The translations under genes were made by a program, and so were the position numbers. From a virus: a stretch of DNA of 32,327 bases. How positions within the stretch are numbered: position 1 is the first letter of the stretch; the number at the start of each line of letters is the position of its first letter. Under the pieces are notes generated by a model that made no database searches, was not told the origin of the DNA, and was given only the letters and a program-made list of their open reading frames with translations. Positions 8,901-18,000 of this stretch are shown piece by piece. The stretch lies in the IMG/VR virus record IMGVR_UViG_3300037191_000644, positions 1 through 32,327 of that record, one strand, 5' to 3'.

Positions 8901-11900
8901 AATAACGGGTGCATAAGTTCATGAACCATTACCGCTCCTAGTGAAGCCTTGGTTATGTTACTTCCTGCCGTTAAGTCCAAGTGTATTGTACCCTTTGAGC
9001 CCATAACAACAGGATTCTTAGAAGCATTGAAGGCAAATTCGTTAGCCTTGGCTATCGCTACCATATATTCCTCAGCCGTAATTTCGCCAGTATTAAACTT
9101 CACTATCGCCTCTTGCCTCATCTCAGAGGTTCTTTGTATGATAACTCGGTTAAGAGTTCCGGGGGTGCTATGCAAGGCTATTCTATTACTAATGCTCTCA
9201 GGTAATATGTTTATTAACCTCTTAGCCATTTTCAAACCTTTGATGAGCTTAGAGTTATTAGCCCCATCCGCTTTAGCTTGTTCTGCTAGTTTTAATTGTT
9301 CCCCTATGTTCGTAGAGCCTTCAATTAGATTCAGAGTCTCACCTGTAAAGTTTCCTTTATCAGCAGCAGATCTCTTACCGCTAGCACTAACTTCAACCTC
9401 GTGATTGAATAGCTTCTCTCCAACTTTCACATCGGCAGCTCTTAAACTTTCTACCTCATGCTTAGCTAAAGTCTTCCATTTACCTTCAGCGTTGTATCGA
9501 CCGAAGTGTTGTTTTATTTCTTTACCTTCCTTATTAGCTGTTACTCTATGGTGTATCCCATTAGCAAAAATCGTCTCTCTAATTATAGGACGCTTTCTAT
9601 TCTTCAAGTATCTAGCGTGCTCTAATTCTGCAAGTCCCTGTTCTTTTAATAGGACTTCTAAAAATTCCTTTGCACCAAGATTTTCGTTCTCTACTTTATT
9701 AAGCAGATCAGATACTGATACAGGCTTACCTCCATGCAATTGGGCTGAAATAAGATTGTACTCTTTCATAAAAGCGGACAGCTTCTTTTGCCAAGCTAAG
9801 CCTTTATTATTAACGGTGCTAAGCATATTGACAAGTAAGGAATGTCTCGCACTCGTTACTACACCCAGAGTAGATTCACCATCTGGATTATCGAAAGCTT
9901 CTTTATCTATTATTACTCTATTCCAAACGTTATTTTCTGTAGTCAGTTCGAACTTGTGTAATCGTACTAGTCTTTCAGTTAATGCTTTTGCTATTGGATT
10001 ATTAATCTCATAAGGAGGAGCTTTAAAATGATTTATAGCTTCTATAAGTTCTGATTTTCTATGAGTGAAATCTAGAGTCCATTGATCCTTCATCATTTGT
10101 GCACCTGAAATACCATACTCCCCTGTTTTAGGATCGTATGTTTTCCTTCTCTTAAGTATATTACCTATACTATGAGGGTTATAAGATTGAGACACTCCTA
10201 GTAAACTGTTCATAGCTAAGTTAAATAGTACTCTTCTTCCCCAACTGTCTTCTGATCCTAAATCTGGATACAATTCATTGAATTTCTCGTTGAATGTGTC
10301 GTCATACTTAAGCATTTCCCAGGCACCTCCCATTACGCTCGCCATTTCCATAGAAGCAGTAGCAGTGGTAGCTCTACCTAGATTACCTAATACGTTGTGC
10401 TTAAACAGTTCCCCAAAAGCTGCTTTAGGTTTCCACTTACCGAGTATACTCAACGGTAGTCTGTGACCTATCCCAAATCCAAATCCATGACCAGTTTCGC
10501 CACCTACAGATCTAAAGGCTAATTCTTCAAATAGTCCTTCCATTAATATAACCTGAGCTTTTTGTGCAGTTGAGACTCCTTCTACGAATCCACCACCTAC
10601 TCCACCTACTACTCTAGCCCGGTAGAAATTACCTAGTAATCCGTTTGCAGCTATTCCCTCTACCCACTTTTTGGCTTTGGGAGCTTTCTTTAATATTTTT
10701 GCAGCATTAACGTAGGCTCCGGCTGCTTCTCCACCACCTATAAGCATAGGATTTATAATTCCTTTAGCAACGTATAGTTTTAGAACAAGAGAACTTATAT
10801 CTCCCATAAAACCTCCAACTTCTTCAGATAGAGAAATGCCTGTAGCACCTACTTCTTCTTCAGTGGCATTTATACCTAGTTCACCCATGATATCCAGGGC
10901 TGCTTGATCTTTTAGTTCGTTAGTACCAAAAATCATAGCGGCCTCTATACTTCCTATTCCTAATCCCTGGGCAAATCCTGCTCCATAATGTTGTATAGCT
11001 TCGGATTCGTTAGCTTCTCTAGACTCTAGGAAGCGGTGATTAAGTAGATAGAAGTGGTTTAAAGCATCTGCACGAATACCTGTACGATACAAAGCACTCC
11101 TTATAGCGTCGAACTCATCACTTTTACCTTTATCAACTCCCCATATAACAGGAGCTCCAGAATCGGAAGCTTCCTCTGATGATTCCATTGAGTTTTTCCA
11201 GTAGTTTTCATATTGCTCTTGCAACTGGTTCTTCAATAGATTTACTTTTAACCACTTGTTTTTAAGAGTGTGTAAAGTTTCCGGATTATCTAAGTCGTAA
11301 ATATATTGTAACTCGTTGAAAGCGGACTGAGAAGCTTCAGTTGCTTCAGTAGCCATTTCTTCTGTAACCCCTTCTAATGGAACTCCATCAGGGGCCCTAA
11401 GGAATCCTCCAAAGCCTAATGCGTTTCTTAAAGCTAGAACTTCTTCTCTTTTCTTATTGTAAGCTGCAGAATCTGTAGGGTCTAAATCCTCTAAATCACT
11501 TTGAGCTGTATACAAAGCATGTAAGTCAGGCTCTTCGGTTTGCAACTCTGTAACTACTTTTTCCTTGGTATCGTTAAACAGATTTGTGAAAGCAACATTT
11601 TTAGCTGTCAAGTCTGTAGGGTTATACCACTCTGGCTTTATTAGAATATTTTTCTCTGCCTCTTTCTGTTCTGCTATCCTGCCTTGGAATACTGCCTGGA
11701 AGGCCGTTTCTTCGGCATCCTCATTCCTTTTGTATATGATACTCTGCTTATATTCAGCTCTGTAAGCGTTTCGAAGCTCTTGTAGATCCTCTTCAGAATA
11801 TATATTACTCTTAGTAAGATATCCTTTTTCTAATAACTCAGCTTGGCGTTCGGCCGCTAATTGACGCTGTATCTCTTTATCTATATAAGAATCAAAATGC

Positions 11901-12394
11901 TCGTCTGTGCCTTTTTCGCCTTCGTGTAACCACTTTTCTATGTTAGCTTCGTTTACCTGTATATTGTCATCAGGATTTAAAGCATCAATACCTAAGAAAG
12001 TTTCCCCTTCATATGTATAGTCGTAATCTATTTCACTATAAGCATTTTTGGTGGCAGCAGCTGTCTGATTACCTGTGAGCTCTATATCTAAAGCATTAAA
12101 CACCTTAGCAGAATTCTTCTGGTTTTCCAAACGTTCTTCTACCCAACTCTTCGGAGGCTCCTCTGCTTTCTCTGCTATTGCTATAGATTGCTTATTAGCT
12201 TTGTTCTGGATTTCTCTTTCCTTGTACATCTCTATTATTGCAGCCACATCTGCAGGGTCCGCGGATACATTAAGCTTGTAGGCTTCAACCTTAGCTTTCA
12301 GTTCTTCACTCAATCCAGTAGTATCGTCTACCAACCCAGACACTACAGAATCTGGAGTAAGAGTTAAATCTTTTTCATCATCTATTACGCTCAT
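2918..12394 (-). CDS. Giant polyvalent virion protein with two zincin motifs and a GNAT-like domain (3158 aa)
   Basis: This is probably the largest ejection protein, delivered with or ahead of the DNA (inference). In order it shows: an acidic, helical N-terminus (1-460); a Gly/Ala-rich hydrophobic stretch (about 465-730) that could contact membrane; a zincin motif HELMH (1158-1162) with downstream ETLAE (1222-1226) as possible third ligand; a stretch with SPKEIFAKTG and LYYPALNKAKV leading to a second zincin motif HEIQH (1520-1524) followed by a Gly-rich loop, an arrangement known from phage large polyvalent proteins (LPD23-like, name from memory); a GNAT-type acetyl-CoA loop ELRQRLGVGK (1685-1694); long coiled-coil stretches; and a C-terminal region (about 2710-2935) with KPSLAFKQLTS and a TTRLAQQASS segment, typical of polyvalent proteins (LPD38-like). 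Neither an RNA polymerase DxDGD motif nor a convincing T7-type polymerase motif was found. It starts 10 bases after the 667-aa gene ends. Confidence 0.8.
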   Translation of the reverse strand: MSVIDDEKDLTLTPDSVVSGLVDDTTGLSEELKAKVEAYKLNVSADPADVAAIIEMYKEREIQNKANKQSIAIAEKAEEPPKSWVEERLENQKNSAKVFNALDIELTGNQTAAATKNAYSEIDYDYTYEGETFLGIDALNPDDNIQVNEANIEKWLHEGEKGTDEHFDSYIDKEIQRQLAAERQAELLEKGYLTKSNIYSEEDLQELRNAYRAEYKQSIIYKRNEDAEETAFQAVFQGRIAEQKEAEKNILIKPEWYNPTDLTAKNVAFTNLFNDTKEKVVTELQTEEPDLHALYTAQSDLEDLDPTDSAAYNKKREEVLALRNALGFGGFLRAPDGVPLEGVTEEMATEATEASQSAFNELQYIYDLDNPETLHTLKNKWLKVNLLKNQLQEQYENYWKNSMESSEEASDSGAPVIWGVDKGKSDEFDAIRSALYRTGIRADALNHFYLLNHRFLESREANESEAIQHYGAGFAQGLGIGSIEAAMIFGTNELKDQAALDIMGELGINATEEEVGATGISLSEEVGGFMGDISSLVLKLYVAKGIINPMLIGGGEAAGAYVNAAKILKKAPKAKKWVEGIAANGLLGNFYRARVVGGVGGGFVEGVSTAQKAQVILMEGLFEELAFRSVGGETGHGFGFGIGHRLPLSILGKWKPKAAFGELFKHNVLGNLGRATTATASMEMASVMGGAWEMLKYDDTFNEKFNELYPDLGSEDSWGRRVLFNLAMNSLLGVSQSYNPHSIGNILKRRKTYDPKTGEYGISGAQMMKDQWTLDFTHRKSELIEAINHFKAPPYEINNPIAKALTERLVRLHKFELTTENNVWNRVIIDKEAFDNPDGESTLGVVTSARHSLLVNMLSTVNNKGLAWQKKLSAFMKEYNLISAQLHGGKPVSVSDLLNKVENENLGAKEFLEVLLKEQGLAELEHARYLKNRKRPIIRETIFANGIHHRVTANKEGKEIKQHFGRYNAEGKWKTLAKHEVESLRAADVKVGEKLFNHEVEVSASGKRSAADKGNFTGETLNLIEGSTNIGEQLKLAEQAKADGANNSKLIKGLKMAKRLINILPESISNRIALHSTPGTLNRVIIQRTSEMRQEAIVKFNTGEITAEEYMVAIAKANEFAFNASKNPVVMGSKGTIHLDLTAGSNITKASLGAVMVHELMHPLLSSIEKMHPEQYAKLEKQAQSDPKFRQKLKWARKQYGNSSRDLTPTQAKEIERTVLNETLAEWLAQDVNKKALSTRVDKRITRPLSVAFEKMFKNPALDWLQHNGMDMRTLKLEDLSDASVISAKLTRAIRNNVRLNFDESIGLEHYEANSSENHFNLISEHKIIEILSKKDKLTEQETEKLDNMMYARKLRDDGRSPKEIFAKTGVFENRNGLLMDFAGPAMLNSENLTSLATSINSIAKDYIAGKGVEGYSISCDLSEIMEGPFSLYYPALNKAKVTIKFGKTAQGAAVGEGLIVEVPIELLSDFSKAFDRSPREAMDLLGKGNKERDSPYAGLLDSDLIEAPSSTGFENIIVHEIQHVIGNKETGVGWGTGGNLRTNRHFASLYVDNNTVERVKILEKEMANKNINAKNALEEFTSTENSLPETAIEGKLVDVVEGNYAEGESMSFEESPLADLDVNDIVSNLKFTRTESGEFDGFALYMDTEGELGETVSTVVAFLTTSEGMKDSHRYVVFSYVTPELRQRLGVGKILYESVAKSLGAQGERLVDGNTLSRGAEQLWESFDKRGMTDRMVGDKFEGERTIDSRVHRGTPRSMVDLHNKFKNFDVTTHRMNFEEKADKELWSDFVRYQDYLAELKSDNKALKTSAYKIFEKAAKFEGQLLYAKLFEGIEPDIDVAQTLIEKFRQVISDANKRVIGEKESNTSTDKGVLAMLLLDLTNSIDGRIKDMSPREAQLRLEAIETLLNKFSTYKKLDGEVEANLSVALSTRKWLDLADPKSKGTSTEIGERGTKQIKNSIINKAKPKGFLKTAFENFENGAANVLPDNLMEAANVANIDPSSSNLFLSRDRVKTIADYKTYLDKFSRNNTFISKDGGPHGSGKQYDPDTAEKLRALGNIMRAHETLDADALIKYNDMYSQFRIEILDYKALTTTAEGETLTTPAQDAFEAKNPGADYETHLKQWLSVLRPVDLGKEEYDNNWETSKKAIFEIEDFGRKLFKAKKTEKSKLKARNKAMMLEVLNGDGNRLGRQAFLSRMFGLDKEYSDSKFGSSVSDLVEWGTGNIWSLLDELSINHSTSKSFGSPLSKFVMDIVQEAELQEYSSKYTVLDILNHKMREIHNLGGEVEQTEWSPLSPEGPLSKNEGRILNRLRETQKAYKKEQTIQWKTEDGIGENEVWTPNEIANLYIKYLDTTNEAALSKMGILKKEFSIKERFKDFGSFLSSQEYLETEIKLLGKDFAGLRVRTVEQAQTAINKGYDNKVATINKAIKTGKRTIEIEQKTALDHITDRENETWEYNKANVGKYGKKSKMMTYLSMTSLPNIKFADEKAAFKKDRERVIKKAKDDYEKLMATHSVDLQAAKDMLDKGEKLIMGEAKKAYEADRAGSLILTNKGKAILDQMGPELKQWADYLVSDFFPQYANGELYEGHKNLNSVFTEIYGFPLPVRANYSPTLKEMDAEATDFVLDLMSGDRVSSQISSSHFKKKSNNKQEIAKQDINEMLSRFVQSMEFFKAFQDPANQLNDMFNNAEIKKKIGEDFGKGTHARLNNHLMHIMGKEKSRSSGLRWLQNRRKDWVVGTLAAKPSLAFKQLTSLVAYSADMPSGEWRSGVMALLSPGTEGQENFANLKEAWSTLSELPVMKQRYHRLEFDDAVRQIMSAEYDNIPSHKGAVGKALVSMLMSPVIAGDKTAIIVGGWPVYQYTLKKSLAEGMEPEAAKKEAERAFMSTTRLAQQASSEADKTNAMRNPMANLMTMYKTSPMSYYRHSASAMRNLSASRGNPRENMKQLMIYHFLLPQLFQGVSTGFVLARDKYVMGEDDEFIDAKLKWDSKEASIGNILSGGEGVGDAWLAQIRAGIVGPLNGAFVVGDIFNYAMNYAVEDKEYKYNLSPVESAGTAILSASGSIFDLVGEVMQEEVTMEELIESIMAFDEGSQLLNVADKIGAASTSRGVPYPGMKKFGEGLYNLLHTEPYHYDKAADKKGLYNKMESNKNNNNKR

Positions 12395-12404
12395 GTGCTA
12401 ATTT

Positions 12405-14408
12405 TTAAAGTCCTAAAAGTTTTTCTGCTGCTATAAACCATTCTGCTGGAAGTTGTCCAGAGCTGTGGATCTCTACTAATTCCTCTCTAGACAATAATCC
12501 TAAAGTGTGTTCAGGATCACTCATATTACTGAAGTTGTGATTTGTCAATTGTTCCATCTTACCTTTTATATCATTAAGAGGCACTAACATGGTATATTCA
12601 GCATTACCCTCAGAGGCACTTATCTTGAATTGTCCAGATACAGCCGAGCCGTAAGATATCATTTGTTCCCAAGTATCTGGGTGTTCTTCCTTAAGCATTG
12701 CTAATAATTCATCTGTAAGGATAGCACCTTTCTTAAGGTTAGAATTGAAAGCTTCCTCATTACGCTCGTCCCAGGTGAAAACTTTTCCTGTTGTTCTACT
12801 GGATCCAACTTGAGAATGATTAGGGAAATTAACGGCTACATTAAGCATTGGAACCATGTTCAGAACTCGCTCTGGACTGAAATTACCTCCTACGTCTAAA
12901 CTATGATGAGTATGATTTATAGGCTTACCTTTGCTTTTACCTGATGCATATTCACCAATCTGTCCTAGTATTATTGCTCCAGCATTTGCAGTAGGAGTAT
13001 AGTCCACTGTAACCAATGCTCCTTCAGCTGACTTCTCTATGTCGTATGCTAAGTGACCAAAACCTGTGTTATCGGTAATTCCTACTTCGTACTGATTAGG
13101 CTGGTTCTTGTCGTATTTAGTAACATCAGTATCGTAACGACGTTCTCCTTTGACTGTAGGACTTCCTCCTCTAGAAACTGTAAAGTTAACAACTCCTTTA
13201 GCTTTAACATCTTCATCAACATAACCAGCTGCTCCAGTCTCTTTTGCATTTGCTGCTTCCCATGCTTTAACAGAACTCGTTTCTCTCTTAACCCATGCAT
13301 CTAGTACATCGTCTTCGGTATAGTTTGAAGGGTAACCGGCAGATTTCATATATTCTGCCACCACTTCCATATCATAGTCTGTAAATGTATTGAGTTGGTC
13401 TTGCATGTACTCCCTTAGGTTGTCCTCGTTAGCGAAAGTTCCATCACTGTTTTCTGTAACATCACTGGACACATCTCCAGGTACCATAAACACTTTGTCT
13501 ACATCCGGTCGGCCAAGGGTAGGTTTAGATCCGGTTCTTTTAGCAGGGTTATGAGTATTACGCTTTCTTTCAGAAGCTGCTGACATAGCCTCATCTTGAT
13601 ACTTAGCATCCATAGCCATCTTTTCAATTCCATCAGGAGGCGAATTAGGATAGGTTTCTTCTAAATATTCCATTACGTACCCCAGGAAATTAGGACTTTC
13701 TCTACCTCCCATCTGTAGTATAGCCCCATTTATATCAGTCTCGTTTGATTTAGGATTATTATGCAATATGTCGCTTACCATCTTTGTATAATTCGGTTCG
13801 GCTACAGGTTTCATTATATTCTCGAAGTTCAAGTCCTCCCACTCAGAAAGTAGAATGTTATCGTCTTTACCTTCTTCTTCGTTCCATACCGCCACAGTAG
13901 CGTTACCGTTCTTATCGAAACCAAACCTGTCAGGGTCTTGTACTGTTTCATTAAGTCTACCCCACTTCTCTTGCAAAGCTTCATACTCATCCGGAGAGAA
14001 ATCTAAATCTCCCTTTGCATAAGCTTCTTGGAAAGTCTGGTAGTAACTCATGGCATTATTCATCTTCTTTATACCTGATATAGAAGATTTCTTTAGATTA
14101 GAATACATAGAAGCATTCTTTGGATTGTATACATCCGACTTATTACTTAAAGAGGCCCCGAAGTTAACGCCTGTGTCTTGTAATAGACCGTTTAAAGAAT
14201 TGTAGACTTGTCCGAAAGACTGATTAGCTTCGATCTGTAACGCCTCCGGAGTGAACGTACCTCTATCAATCTTCTCCTGCTCTTTCATCTTCATACGAAG
14301 AGCTTGCCTATTCTTGACGGCTGCATCGAATCTTTGAAAGTTGTTTTTAGAATTTGCTGTTACCCCTGAATTAAATGGGGCTCTGGTATATGGGTCTTGT
14401 TTAGGCAT
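12405..14408 (-). CDS. Putative internal virion (ejection) protein (667 aa)
   Basis: This large soluble protein has a basic, helical N-terminus (about residues 15-60), an acidic helical middle and a mixed, strand-rich C-terminal half containing KPINHTHHSLDVGG. No catalytic motif is certain and no signal peptide or membrane segment is seen. It lies between a 214-aa Ala/Gly-rich protein and the giant 3158-aa protein, all downstream of the nozzle gene. This small-medium-giant order matches the internal core or ejection proteins of podoviruses (gp14, gp15 and gp16 of T7) and the cargo proteins of crAss-like phages. The role is therefore inferred from position and size. It is spaced seven bases from the upstream gene and ten from the downstream gene, so all three are probably translated from one transcript. 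Confidence 0.6.
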   Translation of the reverse strand: MPKQDPYTRAPFNSGVTANSKNNFQRFDAAVKNRQALRMKMKEQEKIDRGTFTPEALQIEANQSFGQVYNSLNGLLQDTGVNFGASLSNKSDVYNPKNASMYSNLKKSSISGIKKMNNAMSYYQTFQEAYAKGDLDFSPDEYEALQEKWGRLNETVQDPDRFGFDKNGNATVAVWNEEEGKDDNILLSEWEDLNFENIMKPVAEPNYTKMVSDILHNNPKSNETDINGAILQMGGRESPNFLGYVMEYLEETYPNSPPDGIEKMAMDAKYQDEAMSAASERKRNTHNPAKRTGSKPTLGRPDVDKVFMVPGDVSSDVTENSDGTFANEDNLREYMQDQLNTFTDYDMEVVAEYMKSAGYPSNYTEDDVLDAWVKRETSSVKAWEAANAKETGAAGYVDEDVKAKGVVNFTVSRGGSPTVKGERRYDTDVTKYDKNQPNQYEVGITDNTGFGHLAYDIEKSAEGALVTVDYTPTANAGAIILGQIGEYASGKSKGKPINHTHHSLDVGGNFSPERVLNMVPMLNVAVNFPNHSQVGSSRTTGKVFTWDERNEEAFNSNLKKGAILTDELLAMLKEEHPDTWEQMISYGSAVSGQFKISASEGNAEYTMLVPLNDIKGKMEQLTNHNFSNMSDPEHTLGLLSREELVEIHSSGQLPAEWFIAAEKLLGL

Positions 14409-14415
14409 ATCTTTA

Positions 14416-15060
14416 TTAATTTCTCGGTCTCCACCCGTTTTCTATATTCTGTTCATATGTCAGGCTCTCATCATAGTCACCGTCTGGGGCTCCTGTCCGA
14501 CCCGGTCGCGCGTTCATATCTGCGAAACCATCCTCCTTGTCACCGCCACCGCCGCTTGGCATTCCGCCCATGCCCATAGTTACCGCAGACATTATAGTGT
14601 CATCTATGGCACCTAATCCCTGACTAGCTCGTTGCTTACCTTGTTGTATAAGATTCTTAGCCTCTCCACGTTGACCTAGGAAGTCGTTCCACTTCTTATC
14701 CATAACACTTACTTCTTCTGTCCTGAAAGTTTCTCGGGCTCCACTCTTTTTGCTATCCATAAACTTCAGTAGTTCCATATCCGACTTTAAACCGGCGTCT
14801 GTACTAGCACTTGAAACTTTAGCCATTGCCAGAGGATTCCTACCGGAGGCTCCGACTACATTAGCTTGGCGTTGAGCTTGGGAATTCTTCATCATATTGA
14901 CCATACTTTTGTCGTAAGGATTAAGCAGGTTCTCACTAGCTATAGTCGATATTTTAGGGGTAAGAGCTCCTCGACTAGCCTCTATATTTGCTAAATCAGC
15001 TTTACCTTGTCTTTTGTCTTTGATTCCTCCAAAGATCTCATTGATACCTTGTAAACTCAT
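14416..15060 (-). CDS. Putative small internal virion (ejection) protein (214 aa)
   Basis: The protein starts MSLQGINEIFGGIKDKRQG and is rich in Ala, Ser, Gly, Gln and Lys, with a helical N-terminal two thirds. A Gly/Met-rich stretch (MGMGGMPSGGGGDKEDG, about residues 162-178) is followed by an acidic tail. Small Ala/Gly-rich proteins encoded directly after the tail nozzle are typical of gp14-like ejection proteins in podoviruses. The call is by analogy and is not motif-proven. The 23-base gap upstream contains TATATTCG, one mismatch from the -7 promoter consensus. Confidence 0.55.
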   Translation of the reverse strand: MSLQGINEIFGGIKDKRQGKADLANIEASRGALTPKISTIASENLLNPYDKSMVNMMKNSQAQRQANVVGASGRNPLAMAKVSSASTDAGLKSDMELLKFMDSKKSGARETFRTEEVSVMDKKWNDFLGQRGEAKNLIQQGKQRASQGLGAIDDTIMSAVTMGMGGMPSGGGGDKEDGFADMNARPGRTGAPDGDYDESLTYEQNIENGWRPRN

Positions 15061-15083
15061 AAAAATTTATTTATACGAATATA

Positions 15084-18000
15084 TTAATTATTTTTGTAAG
15101 ATAGCGCACTATACTCTACATCTGCGTTGATAGAGTACAAACTAGTGTCCATCACCCCTTCATACGACAAATCTATAGTTGCATATACCCCTCTAATTCT
15201 CTCCCCCTCGTTAGTCGTATCTGTACTAGCTACTTGCACTAAAGCATGGTCTTCATAATTGGCCCAGGTGTTACCAACAGGTGATACAGTTAATACATTG
15301 GCGTTAATCTCTGTTATACTAAAGTAGATGTAAGCGATTCCATTGGTTAGAGCGTATATAGGTAAATCTAAAATAAAGTTGTATTCCCCGTCCTCAGATA
15401 ATGTAAGCTCATAGTCATCTACTACTACACTTTCTGCTATACCCACAATGTCTAAAGGAAGGTCTTCGTAGTCCCCTGTTCGAGTACCCGGCCTTATAGG
15501 TAAGTAATATACGCCCTCTTTCTTCTCAAAAGAACCCGTCAGGAAGGATGTAGTGTCCGGAGACTTCAGCATACCCGGATTCCAAGCAGAACTACCTTCT
15601 AAAGATAAGTTGTTGAAAATCTTAACGGTGGAAGGGTTAGCATTAAAAGCGGTTTTAATATAACTCTCTTGAGGCTTATCGTAGAATGACAGCACAGTTA
15701 GACCTTGATTATGTAAGTAAGGATAGGCTCCGTTGAAACTATACATATTAGAACCTAGCCTAGAATAGCCCTCCGGTCCGTAAGTGTAGAAAGACACAAA
15801 CTTATTTAAGCCTTCATAGAACCCCAAAGGATTCACCGGAAATATATTCCCATCTCCATGTGTTCTACTAGTTGGAGCATATATAAATTCAGAAGAGGCT
15901 GGGTCAATACCAGAGGTATTCATAAAGAAATTCTGTTTCTCAAGTACCTCGTGATAATCATGTGCACCTAACACATGACTATGTTTTCTGAAGAAATCTG
16001 TGAAATAGTGCTTCATCCCGTTGTTAGAGATAGCTGTTATTCCATTGGCTCCTAGTCTACATATTTCTGCTCTAACAGGATCCGCAAAATATACGTTAGA
16101 TCCATGCATCTGCACACTCTCACCCGCAAAGGCTGGGCCATGTTCCCCGGCATAAGGGGTAGCTTCTGACAATATCTTATCGCTTAAAGCGACATTGCTA
16201 TCACCCGTAGCACCCATTAACAATTGTTTCTGGACCATTACTCTACTTACCTTGTTTCGTTGGAATAGTAGTAAGTCAGAATCTCTTGATAATACTTTCT
16301 CTATTGGCCCATAAGATATAGAGAATTCTTTGAACGGCATGTCTATAGGATTGAACTCACTCAATCCATTTACATTAGATGAAGGTAAGTAAGCACCTGA
16401 ATAGTATACTGTAGTAGGCCTAGTCTCTGCTTTTACGTAGGGATTGAAGGCATGTTTTCTTCCTTTGTTGTAAGATTCGGACGAGATGAAATCATTTATG
16501 AATGTCCCTTCTGCAACTCTAGGAGCAAAGTGGAGTAAGTTTAAACTTTCTCGCTCATGCACCATTAAACGACCTTTAAAATAAGTATCTCCTTTTCTGA
16601 AGATACCTGAAGCAGGCGTTCCTATACTAATATCTTGATTAACAGCTCCTGTGTGATATCTAGTGCCATCTGACACATTCTTTTCGATCGGTAATTTATC
16701 GGTTAAGCCGTAGTAATATACTGGACCTTCCTCTAATTTCTTCTTAGGGTTGTATATTTCGAAAAAGAGACGTCTGTAGCCTCCATCGGTATTTACAGTG
16801 ACATCCTGATATCTGAAGGTATCCACGCTCGGAGCATCAAAAGATATATAATACCCTTCCATGTATTTCTTACGCCATACCGGGGATTCGAACTTAGATT
16901 CCCAAAAACCTCTAGTAGGATTACTGATAGCCGGATCTAAATCTGTCTCCTCAGTCATATATGAATACACTCGAGCCTCTTGTATGGGAATGTCTATATA
17001 TTCATTTATGATACCTCCCGAATTACTTATGAACCTTATTCTATCTCCTTCACCAAATACGTAGTCTATTTTTGGTGAACCCTGTTTCATATAACTATAT
17101 TGGGACCCCTTAAAGGAATTTAGATTTAGGTATATCTTATTATCACTAGGATTACTCAGGTTTGTTGCAACTCTTTCGGATGTGAACTGTAAATAGTCTT
17201 CTACCGAAGTGTTTCCTGAGTAAACCCATTTATACCATTCAGCCCAAGCAGGAGGTGCGTGGTCAATTGCCCATTTCATTACGGGTAAGCCTAAATTATC
17301 AGTCTGACCAGTAGCATAAGATTCCGTGCCTAGTAGGGTTGTTCTCTCAGTTAAGAATTTAACATAAGGATTCAGGGTCTCGCTTTTATTGACGAAAGAC
17401 ACCTGGTTTCTGTTATTACCATATACCAATCCAAAATTATGGAAAGCTCCGGTTTTAAAAGCCGTTTGAGTAGGAGGTATAGTGTGAAAAGCAGATACAT
17501 GGTTAAAAGTAAACTTTCTAAATCTAGATAGAACAAGTAAATCAAAACCGTGGGCTTGTCTAGAAGTGGCTCTAAAGTATACATAAACGGTTTGACCAGC
17601 TAGCCCGTCTGCGGGATTACCTGCTTCAGAGTAGAATGTTCCGTCATCAAATACCTCACAACCTTTCCAAGTGTCAGTTATTTCGTAGCCTGCTGGTTGT
17701 CCCTCACTTATGTTTACATCAGGTAAGGCCGCAAAAGCCGCTGCAATGGAGGCTCCAAACTGGGCTAGAGTTGTAGTCGGGTTATCTATAGATACATTTA
17801 CACCTTCCCAAGCATGTCCCATACCATATCTAGTCGCTCCAAGATCACCGCTCAACCCTGAAAATGTCGACCCATGCCTATAGATAAACATCATATTTCC
17901 GCTGGAAGTGAAGGAGGTACCTAAAGGAACAAACCCACCTTCTACAGGGCATTGACTTAGGTCAAACTGAGCTATCACTCTGGCTCTTTGCCACATATCT

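Noticed and set aside
9405-10013. 202-codon plus-strand frame inside the giant gene (and 8949-9404, 151 codons)
   Set aside because: Both are opposite a continuous 3158-codon gene, with Ser/Leu/Cys-rich shadow composition and no promoter or coupling.
2918-12394. Virion RNA polymerase (N4-like or crAss-like) hidden in the giant protein
   Set aside because: No DxDGD motif was found, and the DGR in SIDGRIKDM and a TMYK-like segment are isolated and out of context for T7-type polymerase motifs.
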